This document shows positions 1-13,163 of a stretch of 64,000 nucleotides of DNA, in pieces. The notes below the pieces were generated by a model. The model was not told the DNA's origin. It did no database searches and saw only the letters and a list, made by a program, of their open reading frames with translations. This stretch comes from Marthasterias glacialis (Eukaryota > Echinodermata > Asteroidea > Forcipulatida > Asteriidae). The stretch is from the NCBI GenBank assembly GCA_911728455.2, contig OU452229.1, positions 18,108,754-18,172,753 of the forward strand, given 5' to 3'. The translations under genes were made by a program, and so were the position numbers. Every line of letters begins with the position of its first letter. Within the stretch, counting starts at the first letter, position 1.

Positions 1-997
1 TTTATATATTTTTTTAGGGGATGTTGAAAGTAGAGATTTTTTTATAAATGAAAGTATGTTGGTATTTCTACAAAGTTATTCAGTTTTCCCAATGTTTCTC
101 ATTTGTCTAACATTTCCAATTTAAATACTACGGAATTATTTGGATTGCAAATGCTTTTTATACCAGTGTATAATAGATTTGATGCCATACTTCCATTATC
201 TAAAACATGGAGTATAAATTCATGCACATGTAATATAAGTCCTCATCATTAATAGTCAATAATCAGTAGTCACCATTTTTATTTCCAAATGTAGTAAATC
301 AGTTGGTGCTAGTAACAGTTCCCACACTGTCCAATCACCCCCTCGAACCCTTATTTACATTTCCTGTCCCCAGGACAACTGCTCATTTAAAATTCCGTCT
401 CTCCAGATATTAATTATTACGACCCCTGTGCACACCAGTAAGCCTTAGTACAAGATCGAAGAAGAGTTTGAGTGTGAATGCTAAAGGAAAGAAAGTCTGT
501 TTGTTTAAATCCCATACCTTAAATTGTCAATTTTCCGTTTGGCAGGTCTGATCCTGAATTACTATTTCTGTGCTTTCCGTCACTCATGATTAAGGTCGTT
601 GGTTTTTTTTGTATGTATTTTTTTTTGTACACCAATGATGTCAGCACACATGAGCATGACACATTCTAATGTGTAATACGGGAGAGGGGACTTACATGCA
701 GAAAGTTCAAGGATTCGATGAATATTAATAGCTGTGTAGGCGTTAAGATGGTCATTGTCTGCAGACTGAGCTGAAATCATTGCTTTTAGTTTTAGTCGCT
801 ACATCGTTAAAGGAGCATACACCTCGGGTGCAATGTCCGTTAATGGTTAATGCATCCACACTTTACAATTGTACAAGATCAGACCTGGAATTTCAGCTGT
901 GAGAGGGCAAGGCACTTTTTGGGGGGGCATAGGACACTTCCATCGGGAAAACTTACAGTATATGGTACTCTTTTGAAGGGGCACCAAGGCTAAGAAA

Positions 998-1182
998 GGG
1001 GCCCAATTTGATAGAGCTGCTTATGCACAAAAAGTAGCTAAGCACAACAAAAAGTTGCTTACCTAAGTCGGGTTACCGGTCAAAATACCTTGTCACTTAT
1101 GTGCCATAGATGTGACTGGTATCCCGCTAATTTTTTCTCAGCAGAACATTTGTAAGCACTATTGTCTGCTAAGCAGGGTTAA
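998..1182. mobile_element. MITE family C copy (GGGCCCAATTT, AGAGCTGCTTA)
   Basis: Starts GGGCCCAATTTGATAGAGCTG and contains internal GGTTACC..., TGTGACTGGT and GCTAAGCAG blocks shared with 10912-11225 and 48208-48416. The right end appears truncated. Confidence 0.6.
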
Positions 1183-1187
1183 GTCTG

Positions 1188-1272
1188 AATTGATGGCTTC
1201 GGCCAGATAGCTGAAAGTCCTATTCTTTAATGTTGCCTATACAGCCATAGCCGAAGTCACTTGATACGGACA
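1188..1272. repeat. Palindromic repeat E copy 1
   Basis: Short imperfect palindrome with GATGGCTTCGGC on the left and AGCCGAAGTCACTTGATACGG on the right, shared with 9757-9858. Confidence 0.5.
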
Positions 1273-1660
1273 TGGCCCAGCTGTATGACATTGGGCACAG
1301 GGCAAAAGAGGTCATGACCTCTGTCTCCATCGGAGGTCATGACCCTCATCTTCATGACCTCCGTCTCCATGACTTTCATGTAATTACCAACCTGTAAGAT
1401 ATTCTTTGATTTGTACAGTTACAATGTGTACCTGTGTTCTCCATTGGTCTGTCTGATTTTGGTCTAGATTGTCTGAATAATTCAAACATGTTTGGCTGCA
1501 TTGATTATATCACTCAGTCCAGAAGCGTGGGTGGGAGGAGCCCCAATTTTTTTAAAGTACCAATAAAACATGGTGATAACGGAAATGTGCATAAGTCAAA
1601 ATACCATGTGGTCTGTACTGCACAGGAGTTGCTCTCTGCAAATGTTGTCCAAGCAAATCA

Positions 1661-1954
1661 ATGGGAGACTTTTGAGGATACTAGGTGCAGGCATGCAACT
1701 TTTCAGCGGATCAGCTGATTTCCTCTTTTTTCTTCATTTTTAGTGCCATTGAAAATTGAAAAACACTGTACAAAATTATGTGTGTATGGCCAGTTCCTCT
1801 TTTTATGAAATTTCCAAGTTGCATACCTGTAGGTGGCAGCAGACTTACCAGGTAAATCCATTGTTCTCGTAAATGTGCGCATTCTTATAACTACTTAAAC
1901 AATGACAGTTTACCTGGTAAGTCTGCTGCCACCTAGTGTTCCAAAGTCTCCCAT
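1661..1954. mobile_element. MITE family A copy 1 (GGGAGACTTT ends), interrupted
   Basis: Inverted halves run from ATGGGAGACTTTTGAGG through CTAGGTGGCAGCAGACTTACC to the mirror image ending AAAGTCTCCCAT. Other copies are at 14147-14292, 47941-48086 and 63363-63764. The left arm is split by an insertion at 1688-1829. Confidence 0.75.
1688..1829. mobile_element. 142-bp inverted-repeat element nested in MITE A copy 1
   Basis: The termini CAGGCATGCAACTT and AAGTTGCATACCTG are inverted with one mismatch. The host sequence TAGGTG is repeated on both sides (1682-1687, 1830-1835), and removing the element restores the left arm seen in the other copies. Confidence 0.7.
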
Positions 1955-2869
1955 TCATTGAGCATTACTCCTTGCTTTACAGGACTTTGAAGGTGCAATC
2001 CAGGTAATGCACATGTACGTGATTTGTCCTTAGTTGTTGGCAGTTACTAAGTTGACATGCAATACACAACACAGGGCAGAGTTCTCAAGATGTTGTGATA
2101 TAATAGTACAATACTTCAGGGTATTCCAGGAAGCAGACCATAATTTGGAAGGAGTGAGAGTGCAAACGCACTCCTCTGTACTAGTTAACCTTGTCCGAGG
2201 AGTTTGCGAAAAAAAGCGTTCCTGTAAAGTGAAAGTTGCATCAGGGTTATCCGTAGATTTTGAAGTAGCAGGTGAAAATTCAAAGGGAACTGGATGAGGG
2301 TGAAGCACGAAGCCCTCATGGTGTGTGGTCCAGGGCCTGCCCAAGGGTCCCAGAAAATGTTTGATTCTTGATGTTCTGTGGTACAATTTTGTTGCCTACT
2401 ACACTAAAATATATATTTTTTTAAATCATCACATTCTTTGTTACATTGACGCGTGTAACTGTCTGTTTCAGAAACAAATTTGGGAGTTTAAAACAAAAGT
2501 TGTTTACACGACTGAGCCTGTGATCAAAATATTGAGGCTTTATGCTATACATGGATGTATGTACATACGCATCTCCCTTTAATGGGGAGTCTGGAGATCA
2601 TTCTTATCAGCAGATTGTTCAAGTTTTGTAATTGTCTGCACGCTGCTGTGCTTCCCATTATCAGGAGTTACTGACTGCAAATACTTCAGCTTTCTGCCGT
2701 TTGTTACATGTGTCAATTAATGGTGCTGAAGAGAGGGTTGTTGTACCCATGCAAAAGCTGAGCTGACCGATAAACATGAGCTGAGCTGACCGATAAACAT
2801 GCACATTTGGGGGTCTGTACACAAGCAAAAGGCTTTACTGACACCCTCACCCCAATCTAGAAAAAAATT

Positions 2870-3010
2870 GCTAGTAATAATAATTATAATGATACATAAA
2901 TTATTAAATACATGTAAATAAATAAGTAGAAATAAGTAAATAAATAAGTAGATAAATAACACAAAAATTTAATAAATGGTTAAGTACATAATTAAAATGT
3001 TAAAAAAGTA
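2870..3010. repeat. AT-rich low-complexity tract
   Basis: Variants of AAATAAGTAGATAAAT repeated over about 140 bp. Confidence 0.7.
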
Positions 3011-3587
3011 CATAAGGTAAATTCAATCTTTTTAATAATAAAGGATATCCAGTGTGATTTTAATTGGCAAAATGGTAAATGGTTAGGTGAATTATCCGAT
3101 GTGGTTTGAGCAAGCTGTGTTTTGAATCTCATTGATTTGCGCCAGAGTGATTGATTTTTCATTATCTACACACTACAATACGCATACGTACGGGATATAC
3201 ACTAAAATATGCCTGCTCGTAAAACTCAATAAAACATCCATTTAAATGCCACACCAGAATAGTAATTAGCCCTGTCAATGTAATGTGTTTTTGATTTAAT
3301 TGGACATGTTAAACATGCTGTATTAAATATATTTAATGACTCACCGAGTAAAGAGGGATGTAACTACGGGGGAACATTGTACATGTTTCTCTGAGAAAAA
3401 TTCTCAACCAATTTACCAAAGGATTACATACAAGGCTTCTCCCCTGTGCACAATCTAGCGTATCGGGCCGATATGCGCAAATTACGGGCAGATACGCCCC
3501 CCTCCAAAAAAAAAATAATAATAATTAATAAAATAATAAAAAATAGATATATATATATAAATAAATAAATAAAAAAACAAATTAAAA

Positions 3588-3797
3588 ATTGAAATTGAAA
3601 TTGAAATTAAAATTAAAATTAAAATTAAAATTAAAATTAAAATTAAAATTAAAATTAAAATTAAAATTAAAATTAAAATTAAAATTAAAATTAAAATTAA
3701 AATTAAAATTAAAATTAAAATTAAAATTAAAATTAAAATTAAAATTAAAATTAAAATTAAAATTAAAATTAAAATTAAAATTAAAATTAAAATTAAT
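3588..3797. repeat. (ATTAAA)n microsatellite
   Basis: About 33 uninterrupted hexamer copies after three GAAATT units, within an A/T-only zone (about 3500-3840). The Lys-Leu repeat it would encode is an artefact of the hexamer. Confidence 0.95.
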
Positions 3798-4174
3798 AAA
3801 TAAAAAATTATTTATTTATTTATTTATTATTATTTTTTTATAGATTTTAATATCAAATTTACAAACAATCCTAACATAAAACCATTTTAAATGCTCCAGA
3901 TTGCACCGTGGAGCTTCTCAATTTAAACATAAACATTAAATAAAAACATTCCAAGGACCTGCTACCCATTCAGCGTGCTTTAGCCACACTTCAAATTTGG
4001 GTCCAGAATGCCCCACAGTTTTGAAAAAAACCTGGGGAGAACCCTGAATACATAACATGATGTATGTACTTTACATTTTATTTATTTCCCTTTCATTTAT
4101 CAATAAATTATTTTGTATTTCTGTAATTATTACAAATGGTTGATTGTCACAAACATAAACTGGCCAAGTCAACA

Positions 4175-4295
4175 GGGCCCAGTTTCATTCTCTGCTTACC
4201 GTGGAATTCTGCGCTTACAGCCCATAGATTCACATGCTTTATGGGGCGCTGTAAGAGCAGAATTCTGTGGTAAGCAGAGCCATGAATTTGGGCCC
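4175..4295. mobile_element. MITE family D copy 1 (GGGCCC ends, TGCTTACC arms)
   Basis: A 121-bp imperfect palindrome with CTCTGCTTACCGTGGAATTC on the left and GAATTCTGTGGTAAGCAGAG on the right. A second copy is at 5526-5648. Confidence 0.7.
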
Positions 4296-5525
4296 TGCAG
4301 GTGCCCCCCCCCCCCCCCCGAATTGACAATTTTGTAATAATTCAATAATTCAAGTTAGCTTTGTGGAGCTTCTTGTGTTGTGTCACGTTATCATTTATTC
4401 GACCTTGACGAGTGGTGTTGATGGCTCAGTAGCATAATAAGGCCCTTATTAAAAAAAATTATGAATTTGATGAAAGCGCCTGGAAAATTTAGTTTATCAG
4501 TGATTTATCTTTCTCAAATTATTTGTTTGACAAAGATAAACATCTTTTATTTCTTTTCTCTTTTTCTTCTTTTTTTAAATAGACGTTTATCCATATTGTT
4601 TAATTATGTTTTCCAATCTTTAGATTGGAGGCCTTTTGGTTATTTTACAAATATGAAATTGGAAGTAATAAGACCTTACGACACTAATCCGACGATGTGA
4701 TAATTTAGCCTGCATGCTCTCTCCAGTTCAAGCTTTTGTACTTAAAAATTTTGTTTCAATAAAATACAAATTCTGCTTGGTTGAAAATCCTGAATTTTAA
4801 CAGGTCTGCACCAGGCATGATTAAAAAGGGGCCCACAGTCTGCATTGGCTGGCTTTTCAAACAGCAGCAACCAAACTGTTTTTTATTTTATTTTATTTTT
4901 TGTATCTGCACCAGACAGTTAAGCTGTTGAGAGAAAAAAAATAATACATGCAACCAAAACGAGGCCGTAGGTTAATAAAACAGTCTGGCACCTGTACTTG
5001 TATTAACCAATCTACTGATAATTCTCATTGTGTACACAAGGAACCTGACAGTGATGGCTGAGACATGATTAAAAAGTGTCCCACAGTCTGCGCGGCTGGC
5101 TGTTACGGACAACAGCGACCAAAGTGTTTTTGTTTTGTATGTGTGTGGGTTTTTTTTGTGTGTGGTTTTTTTTTTACCTACGCATCAAACTCATAACTGA
5201 CAGGAGTCCACTGTATGATGATGAAAATAATTATGAGGCAAAGTGGAGATTCCTGATTGCCTATCTCTCTGCATTGAGGCGGGCATGTCAGTGATTGATA
5301 TGTACTGTACTGTGAGCAAATACATGGCTCTCATTTGGGTCTCATTTTATTTTGTCATCAAACAGACATTTTTTGATTGTGTATTTTTAGTTTCACAAAA
5401 GATATTTTGAATAAGAAATATCCAACAAAGGTAATCTTGCAAATGGTTGAATTTGATGGGTTTTTTTTTTTTTTTTTATTTATTTATTTATTTTTTTACA
5501 TTAAAAAGAAAGGGTTTACTAAAGG

Positions 5526-5648
5526 GTTCAATTTCTTGGCTCCATGCTTACCCTGGAATTACGTGCTTACGACGCCCTGGAAAGTACATAGTACTATAAG
5601 CCATAAGCGCAGAATTCTGCGGTAAGCAGAGTTGTAAAATTAGCCCCA
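5526..5648. mobile_element. MITE family D copy 2
   Basis: Same palindromic layout as 4175-4295: CATGCTTACCCTGGAATTAC on the left, GAATTCTGCGGTAAGCAGAG on the right. Confidence 0.65.
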
Positions 5649-8625
5649 GGCCTATCTTCTTAACATGAAGCACATGATAGTATATTTTAAAGCCTTTGGT
5701 ACACTGAAGCGACTTTAGCCTTTGAGCCACGTTTCAAATTTTTGTTATGAAATAAACTAGAAATATATGTTCAGGGTTTTTCTTTATTCTTTGGTCAGAG
5801 TATATGGGAAGGATGGAAGTCATTAACACAAAACAAAACTGAACAGCCATCCTTCTATGTGTTATCAATGATTCATTTTCAAAACCTCGTAACAGGAAGT
5901 GATAACAATCCCTCAGAATGCTCAATCTCTCTTATAGCATCGTCATAACATTTACATTACATTACATAATGTGACGTATTTATTTTATGCCTCTGCGGAC
6001 TTCTACATTATCAGGACTTTGTTTTGTTTTTTATTTTCACCTTGATCATGTGTCAGCCAAGAAAAGAGAAATTTCATTACCGTGTTACACTGGCGAGGCA
6101 AATTTCATTTCAATGGATGGGAACATTGAAACCTGTGTTGATCCATTTGTTCATTGGGCTTGCTGTTAAAGGCGTGATGTCGGAAACTGTTTAACAGCTG
6201 GTCCGGTATTGTGAAGAACGCGTTGACTGTTTGCACAAATAATAGATGTCATTTTTTTTTTGAGAAAACTTGTGGCATTTCTTATGTTAACGAAATGTTG
6301 GAATTGGTAAACATTTGTTTGTAATTGTTGTGTGACTGGTGAATTATTAGGTAGACATTAGGACGTTATGGCAATGTCTTAGTATGACGAAGCAGTGAAA
6401 TGATGCCTCAAATTAACCCGCAGCTATTGCCGTGAGTGCACATTTTAAAGTTCCATATAAATTTATATTGTACTCACAGGAGGCATTGGAGGTCTCCACG
6501 TTCTAACTGAAGTCAGTGGGTTTTTTTAAAATGGGGATTTTTTAATATTTCATCCCCCCAACCTCTTTCAGTTCATTTTTCATTATATAACACAATGTGC
6601 ATAGTTTGCACAGAACATTGTAGGGATGTTGGGGACAAATCTTGGTGCATGGGGGAAACGTTACTTCAGTTTCTTTTTTTTATTAATCGCTCTAAAAACA
6701 CATTAGAGGGGGCCACTTTGCATTATGTCACATTAGCAGTTTGTCTGTAATGGCTGGAACTTTTGTTTTTAAGTACTTAAAACCGACAAAAGTGTTTTAA
6801 CATGTAAATGGACATGAAGGCGTACTGTATACTGAAAATAATTTGTGTAGATTTATTTGATGTTTTAAGTTGTTTTTTTTTTAAATCACCCTCAAAATGT
6901 CATCAAAATTGGACGGAAAAATCTACCTGCATTTTCCATCCATTTTTTGAACAAAATTTGAGAGTAATTAAAAATTCATAATCCTATTCAACTTTAATTA
7001 TTTTCAGTACTAAGCCTGCATGTCCCTTCACATATTGAAACATTATTAGGTACTTACAAAAAGTTTCGACCATTGGAAAAATTGCTAATGTGATGGTAGA
7101 TACACCGAAGCGGCCTCCTTTCCTGTCAATTTTATTTTCCCCTTTTTCCCTGAGGTGTACGCACATGCCTGTCATAGAAATGGTCTTTACCAAGGGTTTG
7201 ATCGCTGTGACCTCTCCAGTGGTAAGGTCAAGGTCAAGTCCAAGACCTTGACATCAAAAAGAAAAATTAACAATTGAGAAAAACAAAACTGCACTCCGAA
7301 ATGAGCACTTGGAAACCGCAAACTGAAGAGCATGTACTATGTAATACAAAAAGCCATGGTTGGTATGAAGTGAATGGAGTTGGGCAAGTGTGTGGTTTTT
7401 TTTTTGGTTTTTTTTTTGTTTTGTTTTTCTCAGTAATTTGGTGACCAATCAAAACTCATTCTGTGATGTTGTAACTCAAAGTGAAATTCAAGTCAGGGCT
7501 CTTCCCCGGGATTTTTTTAAAACTGGAGGGCATTCTGGGCCCAAATTTTGTAAGTGTGGTCGAAGCACACTGAATGCAGACCCAAGCACGCCAGGTCATC
7601 GGCATGCTTTATATTTTATGTTGATGTTTGGTTTGAAAAGCTCTAAGCTGTACAATCTGGAGTATTAAAAATGGTGTTATGTTACGATTTTTTGTAAATT
7701 TGATCTTAAATTCATATATTAATTATTATTATTTGTTTTTGTATTTTTGCATTCGGCCAGAATTCCCACGTATCGGCCTGATACACACTAGCTTTTTCTT
7801 TGAGAGAACTCTCAAATGTATATATTTCTACTAAATTTTGATTTATCATATTTTATCTAATGTACAGGTAGTATACATTTTACAAAAGAGTATGACCTAA
7901 ATAATAACTTATTGATCAGAGGAAAACATTGTCTATATTAAATTGTTGATCAAAACTGTAAATCATCATAAAAATGAAACTGTTATCATTCAGTCCATAG
8001 ATGTAATTTTTCCTCATCCAAAGTCTGCCTACATACATATATTATCTACATTGTATTCTTTTCTTGATATTACTCTCTAATCTGCGTAGGAGTTCCATCA
8101 ATTGACCCCGTCTTTCTCGCCCTCTGGAATCGTCTCCTCCATTAAAAACCTTATATGGTCCGCCCCTGTGGTGAGTGTGGTTCAGTCCAACCGTTGTTAT
8201 TCTGAATGTTGTAACTCCAAATGTACCATTTCATTTCAGGGGTGTTGTGATCGATTGAATTTTTATATATTTTTTTTCCTCCTTTGCCAAGAGGTAAACT
8301 AATCAATAGTAGTTTCCTTAGTCCATTTTGAATTAATTAAATGAACTATTGATCATTTTGGTAATTACTTAATTGTAGCCCAGCGCCAATCACTACGTTA
8401 CTTTCAGGATATCCGTATATGTTGACATAGCACTGTATGTAATTAACACCAATTTTGTAGGGATTGTTTGAAGGAGGGGGCACTCTCACCAATTCATTAA
8501 CAAGCCAGATGAATCAGTTGCACCACCTTTGTCATGTCTGCTTCTGTTTATATAATGCCCATAAGAAAACAGGTTAGAGAGAATTTATCTTTAACATGAG
8601 TGTCTTGACGAGATGGGCTATATTA

Positions 8626-8770
8626 AGGGAATGAAAGTGGTGAAGAGGTTTTCAACTAATTGTTTAAACACAGTGAGGCCTGGTTCTCGAGAATTTTACC
8701 GAGATTAACCAGGCCTCTCCGTGTTTAAACAATATGTTGAAAACCGATTCAACACACTTTTGTTCCCATT
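8626..8770. mobile_element. Palindromic MITE-like element
   Basis: Left GTTTTCAACTAATTGTTTAA...GAGGCCTGG is mirrored by right CCAGGCCTC...GTTTAAACAATATGTTGAAAAC, with weaker pairing further out (GAAAGTGGTG with CACACTTTTG). Confidence 0.6.
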
Positions 8771-9343
8771 CATAAATACCTTTCTGTTAAAAACATCCCA
8801 AAACCTTTAAAAGTTGAGAAAAAATCTGACAGCTCACCTTGACTCGAGTTTGCATTAAATTTCTATCCATGTTGAGTGCCTCGCGCAAGTTTCAAAATTG
8901 CGCCCGCAAGTTTCAAAATTGCGTGAGCCAAATTTGCGTGCTACCATCTACCACTATGGGGCTACTGATTTAAATTGGGCCGTGCAAATTGCACGCTCTG
9001 CGCAATCCTCTGAAAGCGCCCTCTTTTGAGTCAATTTCCTTAGTCCATGTTTCAACACTTGTCTTTACCATGTCTATACCGCACGTTTAAACATGGCCAC
9101 GTGATCTCCTCTCGACCAATCAGAATGGATAAACTGTCCCAAGTATATATGAATTTCTGTTACATGGACACACACTAATAAGTCTGATATTAAATTAAAT
9201 CAGTTATTTTTTCTGCACACATTTTTTATGATTTTTTTACATGTATGTGTTCTAGCTGTTTTTATAGTTTGCATCATATCTTGTGTCTGGGAACTTGTAT
9301 CTTGTCACATTGCCAAGCTGAGACAAGAAGGTACAATACTTTG

Positions 9344-9610
9344 TAATAGATGTTAATTTTTGCATCGGGGATAAGAAAATTAACATCTATTATAATGGTT
9401 GCGGTACCCGCTGCTAATAGGATTTGAACTGCCTCTAGCTGCCGGGCAATCTCGGCAGTCTAGTTGGTAAGACATCTGCTCTAGAATGGCGGGAGTCGTG
9501 GGTTCGAATCCCACCAGAGGTATTTGCCAGTAAGGTTTTTTTTTTTAGGACTCTGGAAAGTACTGATTATACAGTGCTTAGCACACATCGGTGTAATAAT
9601 ACAAATAATA
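9344..9610 (+). mobile_element. tRNA-derived SINE (family S1) with an upstream hairpin
   Basis: The head at about 9451-9521 has an A-box-like TAGTTGGTAAGAC and a B box GGTTCGAATCC, then a tail GGACTCTGGAAAGTACTG...AGTGCTTAGCACACATCGGTGT shared with 62800-62950 and, as tail only, 53893-53998. At 9344-9392 a 17-bp perfect inverted repeat (TAATAGATGTTAATTTT) brackets TGCATCGGGGATAAG, itself shared with the region near 62715. Confidence 0.6.
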
Positions 9611-9756
9611 CATTACTTTGGTTCCTATGTAATACAGGGAATCTGTGGCCATCGTTGTCAGGTTACCTGTAGAGTCAATTACAATAGCAGTTTAACAGAT
9701 CTCATAGGAGCGGAAAAAAAGCACCTGTCTGTTTTTTATAGTTTGGTTTAGGTTTG

Positions 9757-9858
9757 GTTTCCGAACTGATGGCTTCGGCAGTGGCTCTGGCCGTTTCCTC
9801 AACATTGTCGTTGCATCCAATGGCCATGGCCATAGCCAAAGTCACTTGATTCGGACAC
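9757..9858. repeat. Palindromic repeat E copy 2
   Basis: CCGAACTGATGGCTTCGGC on the left is mirrored by AGCCAAAGTCACTTGATTCGG on the right. Confidence 0.55.
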
Positions 9859-10911
9859 AGCATTTAGATTGAGATGAATACTAGAACATAAGGCAAGGTG
9901 GCTATGACCTGTTAACATTGCATACCCACATGGATATTATTACACTACCAACCGCATCCAAACACTGTACGGGTTTATAATTATACCTGTAGAGGTCTTC
10001 AAGGGACATACATGTATAGTCCATGATGATAGCTCTGCAGTCTGATACAGAAAACCCCTGCATTGTGTACACAGCTGAGAGATATGCCTCATGGCCCTGC
10101 AATGGCTTGCCACTCTGTCCCAGTGTCAATACCTTCATGTATATAACCTGAATTGCCATCTCCTGGCTGATGGAGGAACTGCCCTGTTTTGTGCTGCTCC
10201 ACCCTCGTCTAAACTCGGCCTATGACTCACATGTTGTCCCTGATATGAAGTTACATTGACAGGGAAACAACCATAGTATTTTACTGCCTTTCCCGTTGGC
10301 TTAATGTTTGAGATACGCTATTGGGTTACCCCCGGTTGCAGTGCACAACCAATAGTCACAGTGGCTTTTTACCGTACTGTTAGTGGAGCAGATGGGGGGG
10401 AATATTTGCAGGAATTGTGCATTTTGATGATACAAGCACGGAATTTGGCACACAGTCAGAGTATGAGAAAAGTATTGGCTAAAGGGCCATCATAGATTTG
10501 AATTTTGAAAAAATATGGGTAGAATAACAAGCAATTTTCAAAATTTCTCCTAAATTCAAAACTACGATGGCACTATAGCCTATTCTGACTATTTGCCAAG
10601 TTCCATGTTTATACCATCAAAGGCACAATCCCTATCACTACCTGCTGTACTTAAGTGATAGGGACAGGACTAATGTACCATGGAAACATGCTGGATAATG
10701 TATATTATTTTTTTATTTTTTTATTTTACATCTGAGCTCAAGATTTCTTTTGCTGTCATGCCAAAATAGAAAGCTTATCAGAGCGCATTTGATTGCAATG
10801 ATTTGCAAATGTTGTTATCCTCTATTTTGGACTAGTACACTCACTCCATTCCTATCTGAATACATTTAAGAGCAAGGCTCTGTATACATTCATCTGGACC
10901 TGCACAGAACA

Positions 10912-11225
10912 GTTGTGCTTACCAGAGATGGGTTACCAGCACGATACCATATCGCACGCACTGCCTGTGACTGGTTTCCTGCTTAGTTTTTGCTTAGCAG
11001 AAAATAGGTTAAGCTACAATGTGTATTTTCTGCTTAAGCAGCTCTATGAAATTGGGCCCATGGGCCAATTTTGCAGAGCTGCTGAAGCACAGAAACATAT
11101 TGATTAGCAAAAACAGGTAACCAGCCAAAACAGCGTACGATGTGTTTTATTTGTGGATGGTTCCCTGCAAACTTTTAAGTACTAAAGCATTCAAATTTAC
11201 TGCTTAGCTGTGTGGAATTGGGCCC
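10912..11225. mobile_element. Two abutting MITE family C copies, inverted to each other
   Basis: The first copy ends AAGCAGCTCTATGAAATTGGG at about 11059. The second begins at once with GGGCCAATTTTGCAGAGCTGC and ends GGAATTGGGCCC at about 11225. Both contain the CAGCCAAAA/GACTGGTTTCCTGC segment. Confidence 0.6.
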
Positions 11226-13129
11226 TGCAACTAATTGGTAAGAGACTCCGAAATGGGTAATAGATGTAGATCTTAACTCTGATCAAGGGTTTAAAAAATG
11301 TTCAAGTTTCCCAGATCTTCAATCAATCAATCAATCAATACTTCAATCATCAATACCAGCCAATCAATAATACATGGATATACAGGAATAGATTTGGAAT
11401 AAAGGGTGATTAAGTGTTAGGGGCCTTCAAAAAGCAGGCAGGGCTTGTCTAGTCGAGACCCCCATGTTTAGCTTAACCAGTTTGTATACTACACAAAATA
11501 CACACTAAATCCAAACATGGCTTCTGATACTTTTTTTTTTAAAGAAAATACTCAAATATGTTTTTGTTCTGCTTTTTAGGTTTTCAATGTAAACATTTAT
11601 TAATCAAGTTAATGATGGAAGCACTTCATGCAGAGATAATTCTAATAAGGAAGCTCTACTTTCACATCTTACTAATGTTATTGAGCGATATTTTAATAAT
11701 TTAAAATTGTTTTCAGATTATTTCTCAAATTCTCCCCATACAGTGAGTTATAACATTGAACTCAAACAGATTCAATTGAATTCATTTGAGAATTCTGGAG
11801 AAACGTTCTCTAAATGGTTGGCCCCTCTGGCTTTCTTGGATCAATTTATTTCTGTTTTGTGCTTGGGTGTCAGAAGAGGGGTGAAAAAAAGAAACACATA
11901 TAATCGTTTATTTTTTTGCAAATTTGCAACCAGGTTCGTCTTATTAGAGTATGCATTAGGGAAGCATCTTAGCACGTTTGTTTTTATCACTGTTAATTTT
12001 ATCTATGGTCGGTGGTTGATACCTAGCAATCTCCGCTGGTGTCTTCATTTACCTGTTAAGGTCTTGAGGCAGTTAATAAGTGCCTTCCATGAGACAGGAT
12101 GAGAGCACGGGGGTCAGAGTTAGGGACCAGCCACAAATATAGAATTGTAGTATCCCCACCATGGGGGAAACCATGGAATTAAGCACTTCCGCTTTGGGTA
12201 TCATTAGGGATTTCCACACGCTGGGAGGGGGGGGGGGGGGGTCGATGGGTAAAAATAGTCTCTTTCATCTCTTTATCGGGGTTTTGAAAGAGTACGTTCA
12301 TTAAAATCTGCTAGCTTTCAAGAATTCTGTTATGAACAATTACTAATCTCACTGAAAGGCAGGCATGCCTATGGTTTACATGTAAGTGGTAACTATTAAC
12401 GTACAGCTGTTTCATGTTTAGTAAATAACTGTACGAGTTCATGATGCTACCTTACGTTGTTGCTAATGCTGCACATTCTTTCAAACTTTTAAACCAAAAA
12501 AAAAAGTCGGTGTCACTTAATAAACTCAAGAACCCATTTGTTAGCAGCATCTTATGAAGTGTGTGAGGGTTTACTTTTGAGCGTATTTAGTCCACAAGCA
12601 TCCTTGTACTTCCAGAGCAAACATTTAGCAGGAAATCCAGTCAGTAAGAAGCCTAAACTCTTTCACTACGGCGCGCCGCTCACAGCGGCTCGGTGAATTT
12701 CTTCATACGCCGGAGAGCCGCTGACAGTGGCTCGAAATAAACAGAATATTAAACAATTCCCTCACAGCTGTACATTATATTCCATAGTGGAAGAGTTCAC
12801 ATGCGGTGGTGTTTTGGCTGGTAACCAATTTAGAAGTTTTCTGTGCTGAATTAATGCAAATGTGCACTAATAGGAGCTTTACGATATTTGGATGTAAGTT
12901 TTGCTGCACTTCAACACACAAAGTCACTCACATATTCACTCATTGTAGGGTATACACACCCACACACACACCCATGTCGACCCCTTAAATCTTCTTTGCT
13001 CTCCCACTGTTTGGATTGGACTTCGTCTTTGGTTTTGAATTTAAAAGCGAAGCGAGGACATACTCGCTCTGTTCATAACACCCTGATCCCTTTTGTAAAA
13101 GTCCTTGGTTTCAACGGGGTGGACACCCC

Positions 13130-13163
13130 CCCCCCCTCCACACACACACACACACACACACAA
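13130..13163. repeat. (CA)n microsatellite after a C tract
   Basis: A run of C then about 11 CA units. Similar short CA tracts are at 40171-40185 and 12957-12973. Confidence 0.8.

Noticed and set aside
3589-3843. ORF of repeated Lys-Leu
   Set aside because: Pure translation of the (ATTAAA)n microsatellite.
11707-12102. 131-codon plus-strand ORF
   Set aside because: No recognisable family or motif and no codon-like composition in an AT-rich non-coding area.
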